The translations under genes and the position numbers were made by a program. Under the pieces are notes generated by a model. The model searched no databases, had not been told where the DNA came from, and was given only the letters and a program-made list of their open reading frames with translations. From Roseomonas aerilata DSM 19363 (lineage in GTDB: Bacteria > Pseudomonadota > Alphaproteobacteria > Acetobacterales > Acetobacteraceae), in contig NZ_JONP01000026.1 of assembly GCF_000711725.1 (NCBI RefSeq), forward strand, positions 1 to 62,499: a stretch of 62,499 bases of DNA, given 5' to 3'. Every line of letters starts with the position of its first letter. The stretch's first letter is position 1. Shown one piece after another: positions 8,179 through 16,326 of this stretch.

Positions 8179-9405
8179 ATGGGCAGGACTGAAGCGGGAC
8201 ACGGAACGACGACGGAGGAGGACGGCTCCGCCCATTGGCGGCGCAACCTCATCGTCTGCGTCTTCGGATCCTTCACCACCATCGTGGCCATGACGCTGCT
8301 GCTGCCCTTCCTCCCGCTCTATGTCGAGCAGCTCGGGGTTTCCGGGCCGGCGGCCATCGCCACCTGGTCGGGCGCGGCCTTTGGCGCCACCTTCCTCTCG
8401 GCCGCGCTCGTCGCGCCGCTCTGGGGCCAGCTTGCCGACCGCTACGGGCGCAAGCTGATGCTCATCCGGGCGAGCCTCGGGATGGCCGTCGCGATGTCGC
8501 TGACCGGCATGGTGCAGGATGTCTACCAACTAGTGGGGTTGCGCCTGCTTGCTGGCTTGCTCGGAGGCTATGCCTCCGGCTCCTTCGTGCTCGTCGCGAC
8601 GCAGTCGCCGAAGGCGCGCTCGGCCTGGGCGCTGGGCATGCTCAGCTCCGGCATCATGGCCGGCAACCTGGCGGGACCTCTGCTCGGCGGCGTTCTGCCG
8701 CAGCACATCGGCATCCGTGCCACCTTCCTGGCGGCCGGGGCGGTAATCTTCGTAGCCTTCCTCGCGACCACGCTTCTGATCCACGAGGAGAAGCGGCCGC
8801 GCGGTACCGCGGCGGCAAGGGAACGCGGCGGCTTCGCGGCGGTGCCGGACAAGGGGCCGCTGCTGGCCATGCTGGCCACGGGCATGCTGCTGATGTTCGC
8901 CAACATGTCGGTCGAGCCGATTATCACCCTCTATGTCGCGGAGCTGGTGCCGGACCCGGCGCAGGTGACGATCGTGGCGGGCTTCGCCATGTCGGCGGCG
9001 GCGCTGGGTAGCATCCTCTCGGCCGCGCGCCTGGGCAGGCTGGCGGACCGGGTCGGGCATTGGAACGTCATTGTCGGCTGCTTGCTCGTCTCCGCGCTGC
9101 TGCTGGTGCCGCAGGCCTTCGTCTCCACCAGCTGGCAACTCGTGGCCCTGCGCTTCCTGATGGGGCTGTCGCTGGGCGGGCTGCTGCCCTGCGTCGCCAG
9201 CGTCATCCGGCACAACGTGCCGGATCGCGTCGCCGGCACGATGCTGGGCTACTCGACCTCCTCGCAATACGCCGGGCAGGTGGCTGGGCCGCTGCTCGGC
9301 GGCTTCGTCGGCGGGCATCTCGGGATGGGCGCGGTGTTCCTCGGGACGGCGGTGCTGATGGCGGTGGGCGCGGCGTTCAACTGGATGGTCAAGCCGCGCC
9401 GCTAG
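8179..9405 (+). CDS. MFS transporter (MdtG/tetracycline-exporter-like)
   Basis: 408 residues with about twelve hydrophobic segments in two sixes, starting LIVCVFGSFTTIVAMTLLLP. Major facilitator motif A is seen after helix 2 as GQLADRYGRKLMLI, and a degenerate copy follows helix 8 as RLGRLADRVGHWNVI. A central cytoplasmic loop (about 200-225) is basic. The arrangement fits a drug:proton antiporter of the DHA1 type, which exports small hydrophobic compounds across the inner membrane. Substrate unknown. ATG at 8179 is the natural start, with a short hydrophilic lead of about 20 residues. It stands apart from the CoA operon by 90 bases and may be transcribed separately, possibly with the metallo-hydrolase that follows. 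Confidence 0.85.
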   Translation: MGRTEAGHGTTTEEDGSAHWRRNLIVCVFGSFTTIVAMTLLLPFLPLYVEQLGVSGPAAIATWSGAAFGATFLSAALVAPLWGQLADRYGRKLMLIRASLGMAVAMSLTGMVQDVYQLVGLRLLAGLLGGYASGSFVLVATQSPKARSAWALGMLSSGIMAGNLAGPLLGGVLPQHIGIRATFLAAGAVIFVAFLATTLLIHEEKRPRGTAAARERGGFAAVPDKGPLLAMLATGMLLMFANMSVEPIITLYVAELVPDPAQVTIVAGFAMSAAALGSILSAARLGRLADRVGHWNVIVGCLLVSALLLVPQAFVSTSWQLVALRFLMGLSLGGLLPCVASVIRHNVPDRVAGTMLGYSTSSQYAGQVAGPLLGGFVGGHLGMGAVFLGTAVLMAVGAAFNWMVKPRR

Positions 9406-9481
9406 CCTCGGCGGACAGGCGCGGGCGAGCAGGGTCACAGGCGCCGTTGACCCCTCCTGCGGGGCATGGCAGGCCAAGCCC

Positions 9482-10147
9482 ATGCCCCAGATCCAGGCCG
9501 CCCAGATCCCGGTCACGCCCTTCCAGCAGAACTGCGCCCTCATCTGGGACGCGGAGAGCGGACGTGGCACGGTGATCGACCCCGGCGGGGACGTGCCGCG
9601 CGTCCTGGCGGCACTGGACAAGGCCGGATTCAAGGTCGACCGCATCCTCCTGACCCATGGTCACCTCGACCATGCCGGCGGGGCGGCCGCGCTGAAGCGG
9701 GAACTGGAGGCCCGGCAGGGCGGGACGGTGCCGATCGAGGGACCGGACCGCCGCGACAGCTTCCTCCTCGAGGGTCTTGCTGACCAGGGCGCGCGCTTCG
9801 GCATCGAAGGGCTGGAGAACGTGACCCCCGACCGCTGGCTGGAGGAGGGCGAGACGGTCAGCATCGCCGGGGAGGACTTCGCCGTGCTGCACTGCCCAGG
9901 CCATACGCCAGGCCATGTCGTCTTCATCTCCACGGCGCTGGAGGTGGCGGTCGTAGGCGACGTGATCTTCCGCGGCTCGGTCGGGCGGACCGACTTCCCC
10001 TATGGCGACCACGCCGCGCTGATCGCCTCGATCAAAGGCAAGCTGCTGCCGCTGGGCGACAGCATCCGCTTCCTCTGCGGCCACGGCCCGGGCTCGACCT
10101 TCGGGGAGGAACGCCGGTCCAACCCCTTCATCAACGGCCAGGACTGA
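9482..10147 (+). CDS. MBL-fold metallo-hydrolase (glyoxalase II/YcbL-like)
   Basis: 221 residues of metallo-beta-lactamase fold. The zinc motif HGHLDH is at 59-64 (LLTHGHLDHAGG); further metal ligands lie in HCPGHTPGHVVF, the aspartate of VVGDVIFRGSVGRTD and the histidine of FLCGHGPGSTFGEE. The GRTDFPYGD segment and lack of the long C-terminal domain put it nearer the YcbL type of short hydroxyacylglutathione-hydrolase homologues than GloB proper. It probably hydrolyses a thioester or similar small molecule in the cytoplasm. The next gene is convergent, only 33 bases away. Confidence 0.85.
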   Translation: MPQIQAAQIPVTPFQQNCALIWDAESGRGTVIDPGGDVPRVLAALDKAGFKVDRILLTHGHLDHAGGAAALKRELEARQGGTVPIEGPDRRDSFLLEGLADQGARFGIEGLENVTPDRWLEEGETVSIAGEDFAVLHCPGHTPGHVVFISTALEVAVVGDVIFRGSVGRTDFPYGDHAALIASIKGKLLPLGDSIRFLCGHGPGSTFGEERRSNPFINGQD

Positions 10148-10180
10148 GGCGCGGCGACTGTGGCTCGGGCATGGGCCTCC

Positions 10181-11563
10181 TCACCATGAGGCGTTCGCCG
10201 CGCCGAGTTCCGAGGCGGGGCGATCCCAATGGGGAGTCAGGGTGCCAATCAGAACGGGAGACCTCAGCCGCCGCGCCGGCCCCCAGGGCGTGCGCTCGAT
10301 GCCGGGCGCGTAATCCGTGTCGCGCAGTTCAACAGGGGCGGCCGGCGCAGCATCGCCGCGGCCTCCCAGCAGGGCGGCGGTCCGCGCGAGCGAGAGCTTG
10401 GCGCTGACGGCGCCTCCTTTGTCCATGCGATGGGCCAGGCCGCGGATCGCGGCGGCGGCCATGAGGTAGCCTGTGGCGTGGTCGAGCGCCTGCACGGGCA
10501 GCGGCACCGGGCGGTCAGCCGCCTTCCAGCGCATTCCCGCCTCGGCGATGCCGCATGACATCTGCACGAGGCTGTCGAAGCCGCGCCGCCCGGCCCAGGG
10601 TCCGCTCCAGCCATAGGCGCAGAGCGACACGTCGATCAGCCCGGCGTTGAGCGCGCGTCGGCGCGCCGCGTCGTAGCCGAGCCGCTCCAGCGCGCCCGGC
10701 CGGTAGCCATGAACCATCATGTCGGCCCCGGCGAGCAGCGCCTCGAAGACGCGCCGGTCGCCGGGCTCGCGAAGGTCCAGCCGCGCGCAACGCTTGCCGA
10801 GGGTCACGTCCGGCACCACCGCCGGCTCGGACCAGCCGGGCGGATCGATGCGCAGCACATCCGCGCCCAGCCCGGCGAGGAAGCGCGTCGCGACAGGGCC
10901 AGCCAGCACGCGCGTCAGGTCGAGCACCTTGATACCTGTCAGCGGCCGCAAAGGCTCAGGCTGCCATTGCCGCCCAGCCCCCTTTCCGCGCCTCTCCCAA
11001 GCAATGAGCGGCTCGGCCATGATCGCCCGGCCCTGCTCATGGCCCTGCCAGTCCGCCATCGAATGCATGGCGGCCGCGCAGCCGCCGCCTTGCAGGATGG
11101 CTGCCTCCAGTTCGTCCCTGGCACGGTGCGCGACGGCACCCGCGACCGCGTCCCGGTCACCCGCGCATCCGAGGACGGAAAGCGCCACCGCCCGGTGGTG
11201 CGGCGCATTTGTATGAAGGCGGATCCAGCCATCGGCCGCGCGGTAGTCCCCGGCAATCGGGTCCCAGGGGTCGCGCAGGGTCCAGCCCACTGGCGCCAGC
11301 GAGCGGAGGAACCAGGCCGAGGCGAGATGCCGGTCCACCGTAACAGGCGGCGAGCGGCCGTCGAGCCGGAGCAGTTCCGCTGTTGCCAGGCCCGCCGCCC
11401 CGACGGACGCCACCGCCAGTTCGGTCACCGGGAAGCAGGATGGCAGGGCCTCCTCCCCGGTGACCCGCAGCCGGCCCGCGGCTTCCGGCGCGAGTTCCAG
11501 GGATTGCAGGATCTCCACGAGCATCCTGTCGAGCGCCGAGGCGACCTGGAGCGCTGTTGTCAT
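10181..11563 (-). CDS. CaiB-family CoA-transferase with apparently permuted domain order
   Basis: 460 residues. The CaiB N-terminal signature (IKVLDLTRVLAGPVATRFLA) appears only at about residue 211, and the family aspartate position at D361 (PVQALDHATGYLM). The first 200 residues look like the part that normally follows (VTVDRHLASAW, DGWIRLHTNAPHHRA, EPLIAWERRG). The order therefore seems circularly permuted, or a duplicated half has been kept. Start ATG at 11563 has GGGAG upstream; an in-frame ATG at 11617 would run into the palindromic operator. It is divergent from the DNA-binding citrate-synthase homologue and shares its control region, so both probably act on the same CoA-linked metabolite. 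Confidence 0.8.
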   Translation of the reverse strand: MTTALQVASALDRMLVEILQSLELAPEAAGRLRVTGEEALPSCFPVTELAVASVGAAGLATAELLRLDGRSPPVTVDRHLASAWFLRSLAPVGWTLRDPWDPIAGDYRAADGWIRLHTNAPHHRAVALSVLGCAGDRDAVAGAVAHRARDELEAAILQGGGCAAAMHSMADWQGHEQGRAIMAEPLIAWERRGKGAGRQWQPEPLRPLTGIKVLDLTRVLAGPVATRFLAGLGADVLRIDPPGWSEPAVVPDVTLGKRCARLDLREPGDRRVFEALLAGADMMVHGYRPGALERLGYDAARRRALNAGLIDVSLCAYGWSGPWAGRRGFDSLVQMSCGIAEAGMRWKAADRPVPLPVQALDHATGYLMAAAAIRGLAHRMDKGGAVSAKLSLARTAALLGGRGDAAPAAPVELRDTDYAPGIERTPWGPARRLRSPVLIGTLTPHWDRPASELGAANASW

Positions 11564-11609
11564 GTCCGGTGCTCCCACGATCCCGTGGAGGCTGCTGCCC
11601 CTCGACCCG

Positions 11610-11636
11610 TTGATCAATCTTGATAAGATTGATCAA
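11610..11636. promoter_or_regulatory. 27-bp palindromic operator in a divergent promoter
   Basis: TTGATCAATCTT (11610-11621), a GAT centre, then the exact reverse complement (11625-11636): 12-bp perfect arms. It ends one base before the ATG at 11638, where a ribosome-binding site should be, and is 47 bases from the CoA-transferase start. The citrate-synthase homologue it precedes carries a MerR-like DNA-binding domain, so self-binding and repression of both genes is the simplest reading. This is inference. Confidence 0.75.
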
Positions 11637-11637
11637 C

Positions 11638-12774
11638 ATGAAGGATTGGATCGGCCGCGCAGAGGCGCTCGGCTTGCTTGGGGTGAAGCCGCAGACGCTC
11701 TACGCCTATGTCAGTCGCGGGCTGATCGAGGCGCGGCGAGAGGCGAACTCCCGCAGCAGCCAGTACCGGGCGGCGGACGTGGCCGCCCTGGCAGGTCGGC
11801 GCGGCCGCAGCCGCAGTCCCTCGGCCGTCGCCGCGGGCTCGATGGCCTGGGGCGAGCCCTCGGTGGTCACGGCCATCTCCACCATCCATCGCGGGCGCCT
11901 CATCTACCGCGGGCTCGATGCCGTGGACTTCTCGCAGCACGCGACACTCGAAGCGGCCGCTCGCCTGCTGTGGAACAGCACAGGCGAGGTCGGCTTCGCC
12001 ATCCCCGTGACCGGAATCGGCACCCCTTTCGAGGCGCTGGCCGCGCTTGTCCCGGAGAGCCATGCCTCAATCGGCCGCAGCACCGAGCGGCTGGCCCGCG
12101 ATGCGCAGGCGGCGATCGCCCGCGTCGCTGCCTCCTGCGGCCTGAGTCCGGGCCAGGCGCCGCTCCACGCTGCGCTCGGCACCCTGTGGTCGCTCACGCC
12201 TGCGGAGGCCGATCTGGTCCGCCAGGCGCTGGTCCTGCTCGCGGATCACGAACTGAATGCCTCCGCCTTCGCGGCGCGCGTGGCCGCCTCAACCGGTGCG
12301 CCGGTCACTGCCTGCCTTCTCGCGGGCCTTAGCACCCTTTCCGGGCCGAAGCATGGCGGCGCCAGCGCCGCGCTGCTGCGTCTGCTCGACGAGGCCGCGG
12401 CGGTTGGGCCGCAGCGCGCGGTGCAGGGCTGGCTTGACCGTCACGGCTTCCTTCCGGGCTTTGGCCACCCGCTCTACCCGCAGGGCGATGTCCGCGCGGC
12501 CGCACTGGCGCCGCGGATCGCCGTCGAGCCCCTGATGCGAGATCTGCAGGACCTCGTCCTCGAGCTGACCGGCACCCTGCCGAACATCGACTTCGCCCTC
12601 GCGGCATTGGCCAAGGCGACGCGCCTGCCGCCCAGCGCGCCCTTCACGATCTTCCTGCTGGGGAGAAGCGTGGGCTGGGCTGCCCACGCTATGGAGCAGG
12701 CGCGCGACGGGGCCCTCATCCGCCCGCGCGCCCGTTACAAGGGACCCGTTCCGGCCACCCGTTCCGGAACCTGA
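11638..12774 (+). CDS. Citrate-synthase homologue with N-terminal DNA-binding domain
   Basis: 378 residues. Residues 1-55 are a MerR/excisionase-like helix-turn-helix (RAEALGLLGVKPQTLYAYVS, then SSQYRAADVAAL). Residues ~70-378 are a short citrate-synthase fold: HRGRLIYRGLD, ADHELNASAF (H204), SGPKHGGASA (H239), GFGHPLYPQGDVRA (H277), PNIDF (D319) and GRSVGWAAHAMEQ. Both histidines and the aspartate expected of the active site are present, so condensation of acetyl-CoA or another acyl-CoA with a 2-oxoacid remains possible. Start ATG 11638 directly abuts the palindrome and has no clear Shine-Dalgarno; a TTG at 11620 would place six extra residues before it. DNA-binding citrate-synthase relatives are known in proteobacterial genomes, but whether they act as metabolite-sensing regulators is unclear to me. 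Confidence 0.85.
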   Translation: MKDWIGRAEALGLLGVKPQTLYAYVSRGLIEARREANSRSSQYRAADVAALAGRRGRSRSPSAVAAGSMAWGEPSVVTAISTIHRGRLIYRGLDAVDFSQHATLEAAARLLWNSTGEVGFAIPVTGIGTPFEALAALVPESHASIGRSTERLARDAQAAIARVAASCGLSPGQAPLHAALGTLWSLTPAEADLVRQALVLLADHELNASAFAARVAASTGAPVTACLLAGLSTLSGPKHGGASAALLRLLDEAAAVGPQRAVQGWLDRHGFLPGFGHPLYPQGDVRAAALAPRIAVEPLMRDLQDLVLELTGTLPNIDFALAALAKATRLPPSAPFTIFLLGRSVGWAAHAMEQARDGALIRPRARYKGPVPATRSGT

Positions 12775-13057
12775 GCCCCGACCGGCCTCTCCCCAGTAAA
12801 AAAGCCTTTTAAATCTCTCGGCAAGCCTGCGCGTCCTCAAGGTGCGGCGTGCCGGCAGCTGCACCTTTGGGCAGAGCGAGGCCAGTTGCCTGACTACGGC
12901 ATGCCGTAGGCGGCAATGCAGGCCGGCGCCGTCGAGGTGGAGTTGCCGATCGAGCGACCGGCCAAGGAAATCGTCGCCATACGCCAGCCGGAAACGGCCT
13001 GAGAAGAGTCCCCTCCCCTCCTCGAACCATCGGCTTGCAACGCCATCTGCCAGCCCT
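12775..13057. other. Convergent gap without a recognisable gene
   Basis: About 280 bases between two convergent genes. An A/T-rich spot at 12797-12812 (AAAAAAGCCTTTTAAA) stands out against the high-GC background and could aid termination. No frame gives a recognisable protein. Confidence 0.4.
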
Positions 13058-14416
13058 TCAGCGCGCGGCCTTTCGCGCTTCAAGCACATGGTCCACCATG
13101 TCGGGCGCCAGCCCGAGATAGTTGGCCGGGTCGCATCGCTGCCGGACCGCTTCCGCACCGCCGAGCGCTTCCACCACTTCCGGTACGTCCATCAGCGCCG
13201 CGGCCAGCGTACGGCCAGACGTGATCGCAGCGCGGCAAGCGTCGTAGACCATGTCATGGGCGTGCTGCCGCCCCAGCTTAGGTGCCGCCGCCATCATCAC
13301 GGCTTCCGCGACAATCAAACCGCCGGACATATCGAGGTTCGCGCGCATCCGTTCGGTATCCACCGTCAGGCCCGAGAGTGCGAAACGCGCCTGGTGCAGG
13401 CAGGAGGCGGCCAGGAGGAAGCTTTCCGGCAGTGCCATCCATTCGAGGTGCCAGGGGCCCGTTGCGCGCTCGAAGTCCTGCACCATCGCGTCCAGCACCA
13501 GTGCAACCTGCTGCCGCACTGCCTTGGCCGTGGCCAGCATGATCTCCGAAGAGATAGGATTGCGCTTCTGCGGCATGGTGGAGGAGGCGCCACGGCCCTT
13601 CACGAAGGGTTCCATCACCTCGCCGCCGAACTCGGTGGACATCATCAGCATGATGTCCGTGGCCACCTTGGCCAGAGTGCCGGTGACGAGGCCAAGGAAC
13701 GCCACGGCCTCCGCCAACCCGTCCCGCGCCACATGCCAGGTGATGACCGGCTGTCCCAGCCCGAGTTCGCGGCAGAGCTCCTCCTGTACGCGGAAGCCAT
13801 CCTCCCCGAGGGAGGCGAGCGTGCCGGCGGCGCCCGCGAACTGGCCGAGGAGCACGCGCGGGCGCAGCTGCGCCAGCCGCTCGGCATGCCTGTCCATGGC
13901 CGCGAGCCAGATCGCCACCTTGTAGCCGAAGGTGACCGGCAGGGCCTGCTGGAGATGGGTGCGGCCTGCCATTGGCGTGTCGCGGTGGCGCGCCGCGAGC
14001 TCGGCGAGGATCCCGCGCAGGGCGTCGATATCCGCGCCGACAAGGTCCAGCGCGGCGCGGACCTGCAGCACGCTCGCCGTGTCCATGATATCCTGCGTGG
14101 TGGCGCCCCAGTGGACGTACCGCCCCGCCTCACCGGCCGCCTCGGCAAGCTGATGGACGAGGGGCAGGATCGGGTAGCCCACATTCTCGGTTTCGCGCTT
14201 TAGCCGCTCCCAATCGGGGCGGAAGTCGGCGCCCGCAGCCGCGATGCGCTCCGCGGCCTCGGCGGGGATGACCCCGCAACGGGCCTCGGCGCGGGCGAGG
14301 GCGACCTCCACTTCAAGGTAGCGGCCGACGAGCGCCTCGTCGGAGAAGACCGCGCGCATTCCGGGCGTGCCGAACATGTCGCGGAAGAGGACGGAGTCGA
14401 GGGGCGTGCTGGGCAT
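13058..14416 (-). CDS. Fumarase/aspartase-superfamily lyase (PcaB / adenylosuccinate-lyase-like)
   Basis: 452 residues. The superfamily signature GASSTMPQKRNP is present, with HWGATTQDIMDT and AGRTHLQQALPVTFGYK, the three conserved regions that form the shared active site. The C-terminal ASL_C-type domain ends near YLGLAPDMVDHVL. Closest family types are 3-carboxy-cis,cis-muconate cycloisomerase and adenylosuccinate-lyase-like lyases. As there are no purine or protocatechuate genes nearby, it more likely acts on a dicarboxylic acid or amino-acid adduct. It lies 13 bases downstream of the Bug receptor gene (14430), so receptor and lyase are probably co-transcribed and serve the same substrate. 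Confidence 0.85.
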   Translation of the reverse strand: MPSTPLDSVLFRDMFGTPGMRAVFSDEALVGRYLEVEVALARAEARCGVIPAEAAERIAAAGADFRPDWERLKRETENVGYPILPLVHQLAEAAGEAGRYVHWGATTQDIMDTASVLQVRAALDLVGADIDALRGILAELAARHRDTPMAGRTHLQQALPVTFGYKVAIWLAAMDRHAERLAQLRPRVLLGQFAGAAGTLASLGEDGFRVQEELCRELGLGQPVITWHVARDGLAEAVAFLGLVTGTLAKVATDIMLMMSTEFGGEVMEPFVKGRGASSTMPQKRNPISSEIMLATAKAVRQQVALVLDAMVQDFERATGPWHLEWMALPESFLLAASCLHQARFALSGLTVDTERMRANLDMSGGLIVAEAVMMAAAPKLGRQHAHDMVYDACRAAITSGRTLAAALMDVPEVVEALGGAEAVRQRCDPANYLGLAPDMVDHVLEARKAAR

Positions 14417-14429
14417 TGAAAAAGTCCGA

Positions 14430-15428
14430 CTATTCGGGGCGAACGCCCGCCTGGTTCATTACGTCGCGCCAGCGCTCCATCTCTGAGACGAGGAAGGCAC
14501 GGGTTCCCGCGAGGTCCGCCTCGGGCATTGGCACGTTGCCGAGTTCTGCCAGCTTCGCGACGAAGGCATCGTCGCGCATCGCGGCCCGCACTTCGCGGTG
14601 CAGGCGATCCACGATCGGCTGCGGCGTTCCAGCGGGGGCGAGGAGCATGTTCCAAGTGGACATCTGGAAGTCCGCCAGTTCCGGGATGCCGCTCTCGCGC
14701 ACCGTCGGCAGGTCCGGCAGGAAGGGCACGCGGGCGGGCGAGGTGACGGCGAGCGGGCGCACCATGCCGCCGCGGATGCTGCCGAGCGCCGTGGTCGAGG
14801 TGTCGTTCACCGAAACAATGGCGCCCGAGAGAAGGTCCGTCATTGCATTGGCCACGCCGCGATAGACGATGTGGTTCATCCGCGCGCCAGTCTTAGCCAG
14901 GATCTGCACCATGGAGACATGGGCGGCCGAGCCGTTGCCGGCCGATCCGTAGTCGTAGCCGTCGGGCTTCGCACGGGCGGCGTCGATCAGCTCCTTCAGC
15001 GTGCGAAAGGGCGAGTTGGCACCGACGAGCACGACGACGGGCCCCTCCATCAGCACGCTGACGGGCACGAAGTCGGCCACCGTGTCGTATGGCATCCGCC
15101 GGTAGAGGCTCGGGTTTATCGAGTGAGGAAGATTGTTGAAGAGCAACGTATAGCCGTCCGGCGGTGCCTTGGCGACGACGTCGGCGCCGATGGTGGACCC
15201 CGCGCCGGTGCGGTTCTCCACCACCACGCGCGCGTTCATCCCCTTCGAAAGTTGTTCCGCGAAGACGCGTCCGAGCGTGTCCGTCGGCCCGCCTGCGGAG
15301 AAGGGAAGGATCAGGCGGATCGGCCGGTCGGGATAGCCGCTGAGCGCCTGCGCCTGAAGTGCCGCCGAGGCAAGCGGATTGGCAGCAGCAGCAGCAACCG
15401 ACGCCATCAGGACCGTGCGACGCCTCAT
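14430..15428 (-). CDS. Bug-family (TctC-like) periplasmic substrate-binding protein
   Basis: 332 residues. Twin-Arg-like lead MRRRTVLMASVAAAAANPL, signal cleavage probably near ALQAQA (about residue 28). Bug hallmarks: YPDRPIRLILPFSAGGPTDTLG, VVENRTGAGSTIGADVVAKA, YDYGSAGNGSAAHVSM and HIVYRGVANAMTDLLSG. It binds a carboxylate in the periplasm. No TctAB genes are present. It is the first gene of a two-gene unit with the lyase at 13058, transcribed away from a GntR regulator; the shared 101-base gap carries a direct repeat that is the likely operator. Confidence 0.9.
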   Translation of the reverse strand: MRRRTVLMASVAAAAANPLASAALQAQALSGYPDRPIRLILPFSAGGPTDTLGRVFAEQLSKGMNARVVVENRTGAGSTIGADVVAKAPPDGYTLLFNNLPHSINPSLYRRMPYDTVADFVPVSVLMEGPVVVLVGANSPFRTLKELIDAARAKPDGYDYGSAGNGSAAHVSMVQILAKTGARMNHIVYRGVANAMTDLLSGAIVSVNDTSTTALGSIRGGMVRPLAVTSPARVPFLPDLPTVRESGIPELADFQMSTWNMLLAPAGTPQPIVDRLHREVRAAMRDDAFVAKLAELGNVPMPEADLAGTRAFLVSEMERWRDVMNQAGVRPE

Positions 15429-15449
15429 TGGGCAATCCTCCCGAGTTAA

Positions 15450-15482
15450 GGTACGATCTATTCCATTGGTACGGTCCTATTT
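15450..15482. promoter_or_regulatory. Direct repeat in the Bug/GntR divergent promoter
   Basis: GGTACGATCTATT (15450-15462) and GGTACGGTCCTATT (15469-15482) repeat with a 19-base period in the 101-base gap between the Bug receptor and the GntR gene. Each copy contains GTAC, itself palindromic. The position fits an operator for the divergently encoded GntR protein controlling both directions. Confidence 0.5.
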
Positions 15483-15529
15483 GACGCAGTGCGCCTTGTC
15501 AACGACGTTTCAGGCTTTAGGAATTGGCC

Positions 15530-16288
15530 ATGCCGTCCACCTCATCCGAGCCGCGCTACGCCGCCCTCGCGCGCGAGCTCGCCAAGGAGATCGCGGGCGG
15601 TCTTCACCCACTTGGTTCGCAGATGCCGCCCGAGGTCGAAATGGCCGCCGAGCGAGGCGTCAGCCGGGCGACGATGCGGGCGGCGCTCGACCGGCTCGAG
15701 GAACTTGGGCTCGTCTCGCGTCGGCGGCGCGCGGGCACGAGGGTCACGGCTCTCGGCCCGAGCGGCCGCGGCACCTACCTCCAGTCGCTCGCCGGCATGG
15801 GGGATCTGCTGCAATACGCGGCCGAGACGAGGCGTGAGATCCTCGGTGTCCATCCCATTGTGGCTGACTATGCGCTGGATCGGGAGCACGGGCTCCGGGC
15901 GGGCCATCGCTGGCTACGGATCCTGAGCCGGCGCGTGCCGTCCGACGGCGGTCCCCCGCTCTGCTGGACCGAGACCCATGCCGATGCGGAAGCGGCCCCG
16001 CCTGACCTTGAGGAACGCCTGCGTGGCCAAGACGCCGCGGAGCTGATCGCTGCGGTGTTGGCCGCCTGGTCGGGACGGCCAATTTCGGAAGTGGTGCAGG
16101 AGATCACAGCCTCCGGCATTCCGGCGGGCGAGGTGGCTCGGGCGCTGGAGACGCCGCCGGGCGGGCATGGGCTGCGCATCACCCGCCGCTACCTCGACCC
16201 CGGGGGCAAGCCGCTCGCTGTGAGCGTCAGCCTGCACCCGGGGGAACGCTTTTCCTACGTCACGCGCCTCCGGCGCCAAGCGGGGTAG
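15530..16288 (+). CDS. GntR-family regulator, HutC/UTRA type
   Basis: 252 residues. N-terminal winged helix (about 8-70: YAALARELAKEIAGGLHPLG, then EVEMAAERGVSRATMRAALD). A UTRA-type effector domain follows (about 85-250), ending ITRRYLDPGGKPLAVSVSLHPGERFSY, the typical close of this subfamily. Such repressors release DNA on binding a small molecule, often a substrate or pathway intermediate. Start ATG 15530 is preferred over an in-frame TTG two codons earlier. It is divergent from the Bug receptor/lyase unit, which it probably controls through the repeat at 15450-15482. It converges on the ribonucleotide reductase gene. Confidence 0.88.
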   Translation: MPSTSSEPRYAALARELAKEIAGGLHPLGSQMPPEVEMAAERGVSRATMRAALDRLEELGLVSRRRRAGTRVTALGPSGRGTYLQSLAGMGDLLQYAAETRREILGVHPIVADYALDREHGLRAGHRWLRILSRRVPSDGGPPLCWTETHADAEAAPPDLEERLRGQDAAELIAAVLAAWSGRPISEVVQEITASGIPAGEVARALETPPGGHGLRITRRYLDPGGKPLAVSVSLHPGERFSYVTRLRRQAG

Positions 16289-16326
16289 GCGGGGTAGACC
16301 CCGCCCCTACCCCGCCGCGGCGGGGT
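16288..16326. terminator. Two adjacent GC hairpins between convergent genes
   Basis: GGCGGGG (16288-16294) pairs with CCCCGCC (16299-16305). Immediately after comes ACCCCGCCGCGGCGGGGT (16309-16326), an 18-bp perfect palindrome that touches the nrdJ stop. The four GGCGGGG/CCCCGCC arms can also cross-pair. Placed exactly between two convergent stops, it looks like a bidirectional terminator, though without T-runs. Confidence 0.55.
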
